Source of the DNA: Coturnix japonica
Lineage: Eukaryota; Chordata; Aves; Galliformes; Phasianidae
Assembly: GCF_001577835.2 (NCBI RefSeq)
Contig: NC_029528.1
Coordinates: 1 to 64,000, forward strand
Direction of reading: 5' to 3'
Length of the DNA stretch: 64,000 bases
Position 1 is the stretch's first letter, and every line of letters starts with the position of its first letter. This document shows, one piece after another, positions 36,601 to 48,200 of the stretch. The position numbers and the translations under genes were made by a program. The notes under the pieces were generated by a model, which did not search any database, had not been told where the DNA came from, and worked only from the letters and a program-made list of their open reading frames with translations.

Positions 36601-38735
36601 GCACAAGCAGAAGTGATAAGCTGTGTAAAAATGTGATATTCAGTAAAATACTGAATTAAGATGGTAAAATATTGTTGAACACCTTAAACACTGTCTATTT
36701 GAAGGAATTTATCTTGCAGAGGCTATCAAACTGGCTTTTCATGCACACACTAAAGCTAATAATTTGACTGGGAGTAACCATTCTGTTCTTACAGTCCCTG
36801 ACATAGTTTTCTCTCTAGGAAACTATAACAGACTGAAGATGTCCATAGTTTAAGTCTAACTTACCTCTCATGAAATGTGCCAGCTGGGCAGTAGAAATGT
36901 ATTTCTGATGTCCATTGCCATGAATATAGATACCACAATTCTGATATACAGTAAGTCAAAAATCTTCATTACCGCATGCAAATTATAAGCGATAAAGATA
37001 AACCACATACAAGTAGAAGTGCTTCTTACTCTCAATTTCAGAATATTTTTCAGTGCATTTTAAACACACACACGATCTGTGTGCCAACAAGGCATTTCCA
37101 ACAAAGCTTCAAGAGAAATGTCTCCCACCCTTGACAGTGTTGCACTGTCATGCTGGAGACCCATCTCCTGTATGACGGAGAACATCCAAATTCTGGATAA
37201 TAACCAGAAAACTTATTTTCTCCTGCTGTTACCAAATTAATGAAAACTATAGGAAGTCTCTGGGTGTTTTTTGTTGTTGTTGTTTTGTTTGTTTGTTTCA
37301 TCATTTGTCTGAATGAGTGGAGAGGAAAAAAAAAAAAAAAGCATGCTTCTTTAAGCATGTTGTAATTGCCCTTTGCTTAAATACATGTAGTATAGACACT
37401 CATACATGGCTCATTCACATAAATGAGCTGGGCTAATCTTCCTTGTCAAAGAAGGCAATTCAGCAGGTCAAATTTTGCTGCAAGTTGACTACTGCGTATT
37501 GATACCCACTTATGCACACCTGAGCTGTTATTCCCACAATATTGCTATGAAATGCATTCTGGCGGCACTGCCTATATTTATGTTTGCCATTTAGCAAAGC
37601 TCTCCCTTTCTGACCTGCTGCAAAGACTGTGGCAAAATTTCTTACCTTTGATTAATCAGTTTAGCTCTGCATTTCAGCTGTAACAGCAAACATTTCAGAT
37701 ACAGTCTCAGAAAGTTGCCCATTATATGAGACTGCCTATAGGTCACTAAGAATGTGTTAAATTTTGTGTCTTCTTACAAATGTTACTTCTAGGGTGTTAG
37801 AGCTGAGAAACAGAGCAAGAGAACAATGGCTTTCTTGGTATGTGTTTACAGAACAGGTTTAGGAAAAGCAGCAGCTAAAACCTAATTACGAGGGGAAAAA
37901 AAAAAACACAAAAGAAAATGGAAAGCATGCCAATCACTATTTCTTTTTACTTTATGTTATTGCAATTCCAGTTTTTCTTTATAAACAGAACACTGACAAT
38001 CATAACAAGGAAGATAGCTGGTACGTGACTGTAGCAAAATCCAGCATTCAGTAAGTGCAAAATACAGGTTTTGATTGTGCATTCAATTTCCCAGATGAAC
38101 CCATCCCCTGGAGCTCCCTACTAGCATTTCCCCAGTATAAGATGTCTACTACAAAGTGCTTGATATTTATCAGGTACTTTGACTGACCAGGGAGGAAAAA
38201 TTCAAACTCTGTTGTTCTGAAGCAATGAAAGGTTCAAGAATCTAAATACACATAGGTAAGGCCCAGCTTAGAAGGGTGAATGGTTTCTGTATGAGAGAAA
38301 TCAGATCCCAATCTGTAGCGTGTAGAGCTGAAGTAAGGTCAGAGGTTCAGAAAAAAATTGTCAGTATTTCCTAGACAAATCTGTACTGCACGTAGCCCGT
38401 TTTCCACCCTACCCTATCTCACAAGACAGGTTCTTTGCTGCTGTGAAAGCTTACTGTCTTCATTAACCTTCAAACTGCTTGTTCCCACAAGTTACCCCGC
38501 ATACTCCTTAAGATTTCTTCTCATTTCAAGCTGTTAGACTTCATAGCAGTACCCTAGGAACAACTGAGTTGTTTACAACACCTTGCGAGAGTGCCAAATT
38601 CCAGATGGAAGGTGACCCTTCCCCAATCCTTCTTCCTTGGTAGCCCTAAAGAACATCTCCATGCTGCCTGTGCATTTATGCATATACAAAAACATTAACA
38701 AACTATTAAATTCAATAGGCTCCAGACCACATATA
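36601..38735. other. No gene seen
   Basis: AT-rich intergenic DNA with an A run at 37326-37340 and GTTGTTGTT/GTTTGTTTG runs at about 37270-37300. Confidence 0.45.
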
Positions 38736-38739
38736 ACAT

Positions 38740-38845
38740 GGGAACTCTTCGCAACCAGCTCTAGGTAGCCCTGCTCGAGCAGGCCAGTTAGACCAGATGA
38801 CCTGCAGAGATCCCCTTCCAAACTCAGCTACCCTCTGAATTCACA
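38740..38845 (+). mobile_element. CR1 LINE 3' tail fragment
   Basis: Contains CCAGTTAGACCAGATGACCT and CAGAGATCCCCTTCCAAACT, ending in CTGAATTCAC, a typical CR1 tail of about 100 bp. Confidence 0.75.
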
Positions 38846-41800
38846 AAGCCCCAAGAATACTTCGCAGGTTCTCCATGTGTGTTTACAGAGCAATTCAGAG
38901 AGCAACACAAGATGTGTCAGCCTGGTGGCGGGTTACAAATGCCCAAAAGGAATCTAAGAAAACCTGTGATTTCCCAACAAACAGCAGAGTAGTATGTCAA
39001 TGCAACATCTCCATCAGGAAGAAGGATAAGATTTTCATTCCTTTTTCTAGACTTCTCTCTTAGGGATTAACCCATACTTTCTAAAATTGCATGCAAGTTC
39101 AGAAGACAGAAAGAAAAACCTCAGTACAGCTCAACAGTTGCTCTCAGGCTCACTGACACTACAGTTAACACACAAGCTGCCTTCATGCAACGCTCTGTGC
39201 GGCCAGAGGACTTGCAGCATACCCCATAACCAGCTCAATTTCCTCCTCAGCACATATTCTTTGCTGATTAAGATGGCAATAAAGAAATAAAATTCAAAAG
39301 TATCAATTTCTGGAAAGTCAGTGTTCTCTAGAAATCTCTTCCTGTGTTTCTTTCTGTGTCCAGATGTTATGAGGGAAGAGGTATAAACACTCACTGAACT
39401 CAGTGGGTTCTACTGCAAGGTACAAATTTAACCATTTGCTTAACTGCACAATCAAGCTCAGAAGACACTGAATAGAAACTACATTCCAGCATTTCCTGCT
39501 GAAAACATCAAACAACAGCTGCTAAAAGCATCTTACCAAAACAGCACATTCAACGTTATTGTTAAGAAGAGAATTTCTATGCAAGACCATGTCATCCAAC
39601 GCAGAACTGTATCTAGGAACTCACAAAGAGTGGTGGCAGATCTGTAGAGGCTCTGATCAAGCAGAGTGAAATCTAACACTCACATTTGTACCGGAAGAAG
39701 ATGGTGTCCATAGTAAGACATCCTCTTGCTCTGGGTTAAGTCCCGTTGCCTAACATCATCAGCTTTGCATATCACACACTCCACACAGCCTGTAATGACT
39801 CCAGATTCTCAATTAAAAAAAGAAACCACTTAATTTCCCTATACAAGAAGTCAAGGTGATTGACTTATGGGTCAATCAACGATATTGATATCATTGATAT
39901 CAAGCACCAGTGTTAAGTAAAAGATACATGATATAACATCTAGTTCAGGAGGACAAAAGCAAATCCAAATTTGAGTCTTCAGAAATTCTTATTGCAATTA
40001 AAAGCAGGAGAAGTTACTGCAGATGAACTGAATTTAGAAAGCATTCTGGAAAGTCACCGAATGAAACCAAGTAATCAGAAACTATCAAAGCATATGTACA
40101 AGAAGGCAGAAAGATTAGCATAAGGACAGCCTAACTAATCCTTTGCCTACAGATCAACTTTACAGTGATTTAGATAAACAATTTGGCATGGAGATTTCTA
40201 GTTGGAAAAGAAAAATGCAGAAATATGGTTTTAGAGGTATTTTTAGTAAAGAGAATAACAGTTTGTCTTGTGTCCTAGACTTTCTTGCACTGAACAATTC
40301 CTCACAACTTCATCTTCCTCATATTCAGTAAGGAGAGGTAGTACTTGTTATTCCGTGTACTAGTGAGGCATGTATACAACGATTTCTAACAGAAGAAAAA
40401 ATGAACACTTTCTATTTCCTCCTTCCACCCTCTGCCTCCCAAACTCAAATCCCAAAGTCGAATCATATTTTCTACTGATCCTAGGTAAGAATTCGTGCAT
40501 ATTTTGGGACAAATACTTGTGACAAGATACAAGTTTTTAACATGGTCAGTCAAGGTTTAAAATTTTAAAAGCAACAAAAAAAAAAACAACAAAAAAACAA
40601 AAAAAAACCACTGAATTGTTTTCCCCAAACACCAGGTAATTCATAACAATTTGCCACCAAGACGACACAAAATGAAGAATTCAGCCTCAATCTTCAACTT
40701 TACAAATTTCTGAAGGCCCACACTTTTGGATAAAAATATTGGTGGAATCTTACAGTATAGCTTCTATACATTGTCAATAACAAAATGCTGGGCTCTGTGA
40801 TGAATCTACTGTAATTTGAGAAATACACAGCAAGAGACACAAGCAAACATGAATGTCTGTGTAATGAGCTCTCTGTGATGGTGCTCCCCCGTTACAGATC
40901 TCAACAGCAGAAGAACTACTCATTTCTATTCATCTTCTCTGCATTTTCACTCCTACAACATATATTCTACTTACAATGTAATTCTGTGACAAGCAGTGGA
41001 TGTTGCTCAGGTCTCAGGACATTGATAAATGTGGTTAATGGTAAAAAAAATAAATAGAATAAATAAATAAAGATAAAATCTGTGCAAGAGCTGGAGCAGG
41101 ATAAAGCAAGAGGACTGATACAGCAAAACAGTCCCCCCTCTTTTGCCCTCCATGAATTGAATTCTGCTATTAGACAAGGTTTTATATCAGCCATTTGTCT
41201 GCTCTTGTACTCTGAGTACAGATCTCCTAAAGCCAAAAGACAAAGGCTTCTGGAATTCTCTAGTATGTCCGCAGACTGCAGCGAGTCAGAAATCTGCTAG
41301 AACAAAAAAATTGGTCTGTAGGAAACCATCATCGTGACACGAAATTCAGTAAATGGCAAAGCAATGCTACCTCTGACTGCTTGTCCCACTATACAGAAAT
41401 CCTCTCACACTGATGATTTTCCCAGAATCCAAGTGAAGAACAGAAATAAAATTCAAGTACCTTTAAAGGAAAAGAAAAACAAACAAAAGGTGCCAAATTC
41501 TTACAGATGATGACCTTCCCTTCTCAGCAGTTACCTCCCGGGGATATCTGTATCTGCTCCTTCATGCATGCAGACAACAGCATATTTTCTTTATAACTAA
41601 GCTTACTAATTTCCTCACTTAACCTTTTAGAAAAATAAAAACAAGCCTATTTTCCAGTACTAAAATCTATAATCTGGTTTACTCCTCCCATGAGCGAGTC
41701 CTTTACATTCAAAAGCACTCAGCATACATTATTTAAAGTCACCTTCTGGAAGGGGATGGACATGACAGTTGTGGTCCATTCTTAAGACAGATGAATTGTG

Positions 41801-42226
41801 GGCACACAGCTGCAGAAGGATACCCAGAGCAAAATAAGACAATCTGGGGAGCCACCCAACCCTGAGCAACTCCATTGTCTAATTATTTTTCCAGCATCTG
41901 CGCAACAGTTATCACTAACCCTAGTCAGGTCTCCCCATCAAGATTCTCTCCAGCTAGGGTTATACAGAGGGAATTTCAAAGCATCAGGTTATGTACAGAC
42001 ACATTAGCACTTCCTCCAAGAGGGGGGTGAAAAGGAGAAAATTCCTGAGGATGTGCATCCTCTATTCCACGTTCTGAATCCCAACTTCCCCCCTTGACCT
42101 TAGAATGAGCTCTACAAAGCAGTATCTGTTATGTACATTAATCTCAGCTCCCTTCCTTAGGAGAGTTCCCACTCAAAAGTTACAGGCAAATCCTGGGACA
42201 GAGACGGGTGCTGAGGACAGGTCTCC
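38846..42226. other. Intergenic DNA including the REEP2 3' UTR of unknown length
   Basis: The REEP2 3' UTR must begin at 42226 and run left, but no minus-strand AATAAA lies close to the stop, so its end could not be placed. Weaker TATAAA forms occur near 41590 and 41180. Other contents are (AAAT)n near 41043-41075, an A-rich run near 40573-40610 and a direct repeat of TTGATATCA at 39881-39903. Confidence 0.4.
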
Positions 42227-45200
42227 TTAGGATGACTCTCCAGAAGTAAGAGAACCTGCAGGTTTCTTCTTAGGGCGGGTTTTCACGCTTTTTACAGGGA
42301 GCTGAGGAGAAAGAAACAGGTATCTTACATTAGTTTACTACAACACCTAGATGCCTACTAGGAAGAGACAAAGATACCGAATGAAAGTAGGACAAAATAG
42401 CTACAGCACAGTGACCCTATTCATGTCATCTGTTGTTTCAGACTATTTAAATATTCATTTTGTTTCTAATCAAATTACTCTGAGCATATCCTTCAGAAAA
42501 CAATAAGGAGAGGAAGACATAAAACAGGAAATGCAACAGCAAATTGAAGTCAGCTGTCTTGACAAAACTTCAGACATCACAAAAGCTGTAAGCAGTAACA
42601 CTGACATAGCATTTCATTGCCATTAATTTTTCTGCTTTTTGATGACCATTCCTAACAGCCCAAATTGTAGAAACATTTTGAATTAGTAATTCAAACTAAA
42701 TAATAGGCCATGTATGAAAACCATCATGCTTACAAAGGGCTTTGTTGGAATTTCTCTATTCACAGTGAATTGCACAGAGTCATTACAGTCTTTTCACAAC
42801 TTTGGAATCACTTCAACAATTCCTCACTAGGAAGCATGGGAACAAATCTTTTTCCTTGTTTCCCTGCCCATTTCCACTATACTATGGAAGAAAGTAGAAG
42901 GGTCAACACAGAAGTAAGCCTCAGAGATTTAAAAAATATCCAGACCTATTCTGAATACTTTAAAAATATCTACCGCCTAAATTCGAAAGCAAAGCAAGGT
43001 CCTGGCTTATGACAGAGGCAGGCAATAAAAGTACAAAAACTAGAGACCAAGACAGCAAGCAGATGGCAAGTCCTCTGATGCAGGACTCTGGCAGCAAACT
43101 ATCCGATAATGTTTATAGTGAACAGCTTTTAAACACACAGACTACAAAGCCAGAGCCTTCTGACAAAACCCGGGAATTGATGCATTGAAACAATTTATAA
43201 AACCCGGGAATTTCTGCATTGAAACAATTTATACCCCTGCTCACCTCAGATTTTGTCATCTTCTTAGGAGCCTTGAGGCTCTGTGCACGTTTCGGCAGTT
43301 TGTCTCCTGTATCTTCATCTGATGGGTCTGTTCTAATCTCTGATGGGGTTCCGTTGGGTCTTTGTGCAGCGCTGCTCTCCTCTCCTGAGGAGTAACAGGA
43401 TGCTAAGAAATAAGAAAAAGGTTTTTTCAAAAATATTTGAAAAAAAAAGGCCAGATGTGATTTCTAGACTTTATGTGCTGACATCTAGTCTAAAATGGCC
43501 CATCCTTAGGGACCACGTGGAAGAGAGATGTCAAAAATCCTTAAGGACAATCCAAGAAGTACAGGGATTTATTAGTATTTGGGATTAAACAAGGAAGAAG
43601 AACAGTTTCTCCCAGATAATTTGCAAACTTGTGGTGCTTCAGAGACCTGGTGCATGAAGTCCAGGGAACCTCTCCTCACCTGCTTGCTTAACAAGTGAGG
43701 CCTCACATAGTGACACAGCATGGATGCTCTTTACCTGAATCTTCAATAGTTTCAAGGAGGCTTCCTCCAGAGGGTCGAAGCTGTGACTCATGGCTTTGCA
43801 AATGCACAGCATCTTCGTCCCGGATCAGAGTGAGATCCTGCATGCTGAAACTTCGTAGCTTCTCAGACAAAACTCCTTGGCCCTAAGGACATAAAAATTA
43901 GGGTCAAAGACACTTCACCTTCACCAAAATCATCTCATTCAGAAAAAGGAAGGGACCACACTCCCCACTATGATATTCTAAAACAAGCACAAATAAACCA
44001 ACATTACCAGAAAGAGAAGGAGAAAAAAATACACTCCCAAGGCCTGTGGGGAAGTGGTTAGAGCAAAATCCATTCCACTCTACCTCTACTTCCCATAAAT
44101 CAAAGAAAGAGATTTACTGCAAGGCGAATGGGTTTCAAGGTAAAACAGGCAGCTGAATAGTAGCACTCCTAACAGACTCACATAAGTAATTCCAGGCATA
44201 CAAAGCTTAAGTATTATGGAATTCCAGAGTTCCAGAAGGTTAAACTGTGTTTGTAGTGCAAGGTGTTGCATTACCTTTGCAGCTGCAGTAACTGCTGCAT
44301 TGGCAGCCAGGTTTAATCCTCTTTTGCCAACTCTCATCATTGTCTCATAGCTTTTGTCACGAGCCTGAGTAATATATTCATCGATTTCCTAAGAAGACAA
44401 CATGCACCACATTGTTTAGCTACCAATGAAAAGCAAACCAACCAACAAATACAAACACTTGATCAGTCTTCCCCATCATCATCTTTAAAACTCACAGCTC
44501 ATCAGGGCACCTTTTTTTTTTTTTTTTTTCTTTCAGGCTGCCAGACTCATCTGTCATAGATCAAATAATTGTATTTTTTCCCACTGCGTACAGAAAGCTT
44601 GCAAATGCAACTGTAATTTAAAGAATGCAATCTCCAAATTATCACATCTGAAACAAAGCAATTGCTTACAATGAGAATGTGAAAAAGCAGCCTGACTACA
44701 GAACAGGCAGCTACAAACATGACCAAAAAAAAAAAAAAAAGTACCTACCAATAGTGGCTATGAGGGCTAAAGATACTGGGATTGCCAAACATACTTTCTA
44801 AGCATTAGGCTAAGTACTGACTACATCATAGCCTTCAGTAGGCTGCAGAATGACAGCACTGTCAGAGACAATCATTCTATGCCTACACATGTCAGCAGAA
44901 GCTCAAATCATGCATTTGAGTTTTCATTAAGATTAACAGCTGAACCAAAATTCAATCAACTTCCAGACAGGTCAGTATCTTCCAACAAGCAAGTACCTTC
45001 TCCTTATTGGAGAGCGTTGGGTGCACAAACTTCCTGTAGAGGACACTGGAGCCCTTGGTGTAAGGAGAGAGCAGCCAAATCACAAATGCGATTTTCAACT
45101 CGAAATAAAAGGGAAACCTGAGAGGGAAGGGAAGAAAAGGTGAAGAAAAAAAAAGAAAAAAAAAAAAAAAAGGAAAAGAGGGAGAAAGATGGAAAATTGG

Positions 45201-48200
45201 AATCAAGATCATCACAGAGACAGAGGGAGAGAACTGGTAGACAGCAGCATGGGCAGAAAGAGTAAAGAGAAAGCAAGGACTCAAGCATAAAAGAATAATA
45301 ATAATCAATATAATAGGTCAGAATAGCAAAATCCTCTCTGGAATCCTAGGACACACCTCCTTGGAATTTCATTTATTCTGGCACGCGTACCCATGAAAAC
45401 TCCATAAACTGGGTACCTCTAAACCCTGACCTGATTGCTGCTCTCATCATTCATAAGTTTGCTTGAAGACCATCCAACAGATGCTACTACTACAGCAGTT
45501 CCATTTATCGGAGTTTTCAGTTACGTATCTCTAGAGGTCCCTGGTTGTTACTAATGCTGGTGGCTAAGAACAGGCAGCATATAAGCCTTTCATTGCTATT
45601 TCTTACTCAGTAAAGTCTCTGGGAAGATACAATAATGTAGATTCAAATAAGCGAGCGCAAAATTTCTCCTGTCTCTGCTAGTATTAAGAGACTTATGTTA
45701 TCAGAAGTTCATTTTTAAGCCAAAACTTTCATACTTTTCAGATCTTTGCTTTCCAAAGTTTTATGCAGGAGGGAGCAAAACAGTGGAGCATAATCGTAAA
45801 GCATACATAGCCACTTTTTATTTCTTTTAAAGACATAACTGACTAGACTATATTCTTCCAGATCTGTTCAAGGTACAGACACTAAGGCAATTAAGAAAAC
45901 GATGATACTCTGTTGTCATTGTTAAAGGCCTCCTGTTTGAATACTGCCATGAATGACACATAGTACTGAGGGATAAAAAGCTGCCTACTCCACCCCAATA
46001 GTGGAAGACATTTTCATCATGCAAAACATCTCAGAGCGAAGGCATGCAACCAATATGCTCCTCCGTACAACAGGCTTGCAAAGCAAAACAGGTCCTTTCC
46101 TTCTACCATCCTCCCTCCCCACCCCCTTTATTTTTGTGCCTCTAACTTCATCACTTCATGTAACAGCATCTCAAAAATGTTTCATGTTGTAAACAGATGA
46201 AACCCTCTTAAAGAGGCTGTGTCTATTCCAGCTGTCTGAAATCACAGATTATGGAACAGTTAAGACAGCATCTTAGACACAATGATTACAAAACTGCATA
46301 CTTCATAGGGATTGAAAACTTCTACACAAGAGAGAAACCTTATTCTTAGCACTACCCTGAAAAAAACAAACAAGAACCCCAAAACAAGCAAAACCACCAC
46401 ATGCTACCAAAGAACTCACCAGGAAAGAACAATGTCTGTGAGAGTTTCTGCAGTGGTGAAAAAGGCAAAAACAATCCAGTACATCATCCATTTCACCTGC
46501 AAAAGAACAATCAGTCACATCAGAAAAGAAAAAAAATAGCAAAATGTTCTCTCAGTAAAGATGACTCATCATTTCCACACACTAAGATGATTTCAGCAGG
46601 AAAAAACCCAACACACACATAATCAGCAGTATAGATGCCAAATGTTACATTTAGTACAGAAAACCATGTAATATGAATGTACACTAAACACATAAATATT
46701 ACATAAACAATAATATAAAATAGCATTGGATATATAACAGAATAACGGCGGATGGCACTGCTCAGGGTCTGTATAAGGGATGGAACTATTTAATATCACT
46801 ATCAGTGACACCAGTGAAGCAGCACTGAATGCACTCCCAGCAGTTTTACAGAGGACACCGAGCTGTGTGGTGCAGTCAACACCCTGGAGGGAAGGGTTGC
46901 CATCCAGATAGATCTGGACAGGCCTCAGAGCTGGGTCCTCACAAATGCCACAGAGTTCAACAAGGCCAAGCACAAGGTCCTGCACCTGGGTCAGGGCAAT
47001 CCCAAACATGAATACAGGCTGGGCAGCGAGTGGATTGAGAGCAGCACTGTGGAGGATTTGGGGGCACTAGTGGACAAAAAGCTGATGATGAGCCAGCAGA
47101 GCACACCTATAGCCTAGAAATCCAATCATGTCCTGAGCTGTGTCAAACGGTGCGCATAGGGTAGGCTGAGGGAGGTGATTCTCCCCTTTTCCACTCTCAT
47201 GAGAACCTACGCAGGTGCTGCATTCAGCTCCCAAAATCCCCAGCATAAGAGAGACAAACAACCTGTTGGAGCAGGCTCAGAGAGAGGACTCAGCCTGTCT
47301 TCGTGGCCAAACAGTGGCCTTCCAGTATTTACAGGGGGTCTACAGGAAAGACTGGGAAATACTCTTTTTGGAGTGCATGGTTTTAATGTCATGGTTTTAA
47401 GCTGCTTGAGGGGTAGGTTGAGATTAGAAGTTAGGAGGAAACTCTTTGTGGTGAGGGTTGTGAAGCACTGGAACACGTTACCCAAAGGGATGCCGCATAC
47501 CTGAAAGTGTTCAAGGCTGGGTTGGGTGGGTCTTTAGGCAAACTTATCTAGTAGCAGGTCTCCTTCCCTACGGCAGGGGGGTTGGAACAATACAATCTTT
47601 AAGGTCTCTTCCATCCCAAACCATTTATGATTCAATGATCATATTTGTTCTTAAAGAGTGAAAGTTAATTTGCAGATGATGCCCAAAGTATCAAACTGAC
47701 ATACTGTGCTGCTGGAAAGACACAAATTATTTACTTATCACCAAGCTACACTATCCATAGCTCTTGCTACACTGCTTCCCTAATATGGGCTACAGAGTCA
47801 CTACAAAGTTTCCAACTAGCTCATACAAACATTAAAATATACTGAACTGTTGAAGATGAAAAATAAAGGGCTCTTGAGGATTAACAGTTGGCTCAAAGAC
47901 ACAAAAGAAAGCATAAAAATAAAAGGAAAAAGACAAAAGAAAGAATAAAAAAAAAATCATTTTCAGAATGAAAACAATATCAGGAAGAGATAAGTACCAT
48001 GGTTATGTAAGTCACTCATAACACCCAGAAATAGTCACAGTAGACAGCCTGATAAAACTAAATTCCATCTTACACGATCTTCTTAGTAGTAAACGCACTG
48101 CTCAGGAGAACTGAGTGGAAGCGTGAAGAAGTAAAAAACATTGCTATGTTACTGTTCAAATGTGTGGTACATTCAAATGTATGGCACGTTCACATCTTCA

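Noticed and set aside
38573-38821. 82-codon minus-strand frame
   Set aside because: Overlaps the CR1 tail at 38740-38845 in antisense and has no protein-like features.
45004-45308. Serine/phenylalanine-rich minus-strand frames of 94 and 118 codons
   Set aside because: They are REEP2 exon 4 read into its pyrimidine tract; the true exon ends at the CTCAG acceptor at 45118.
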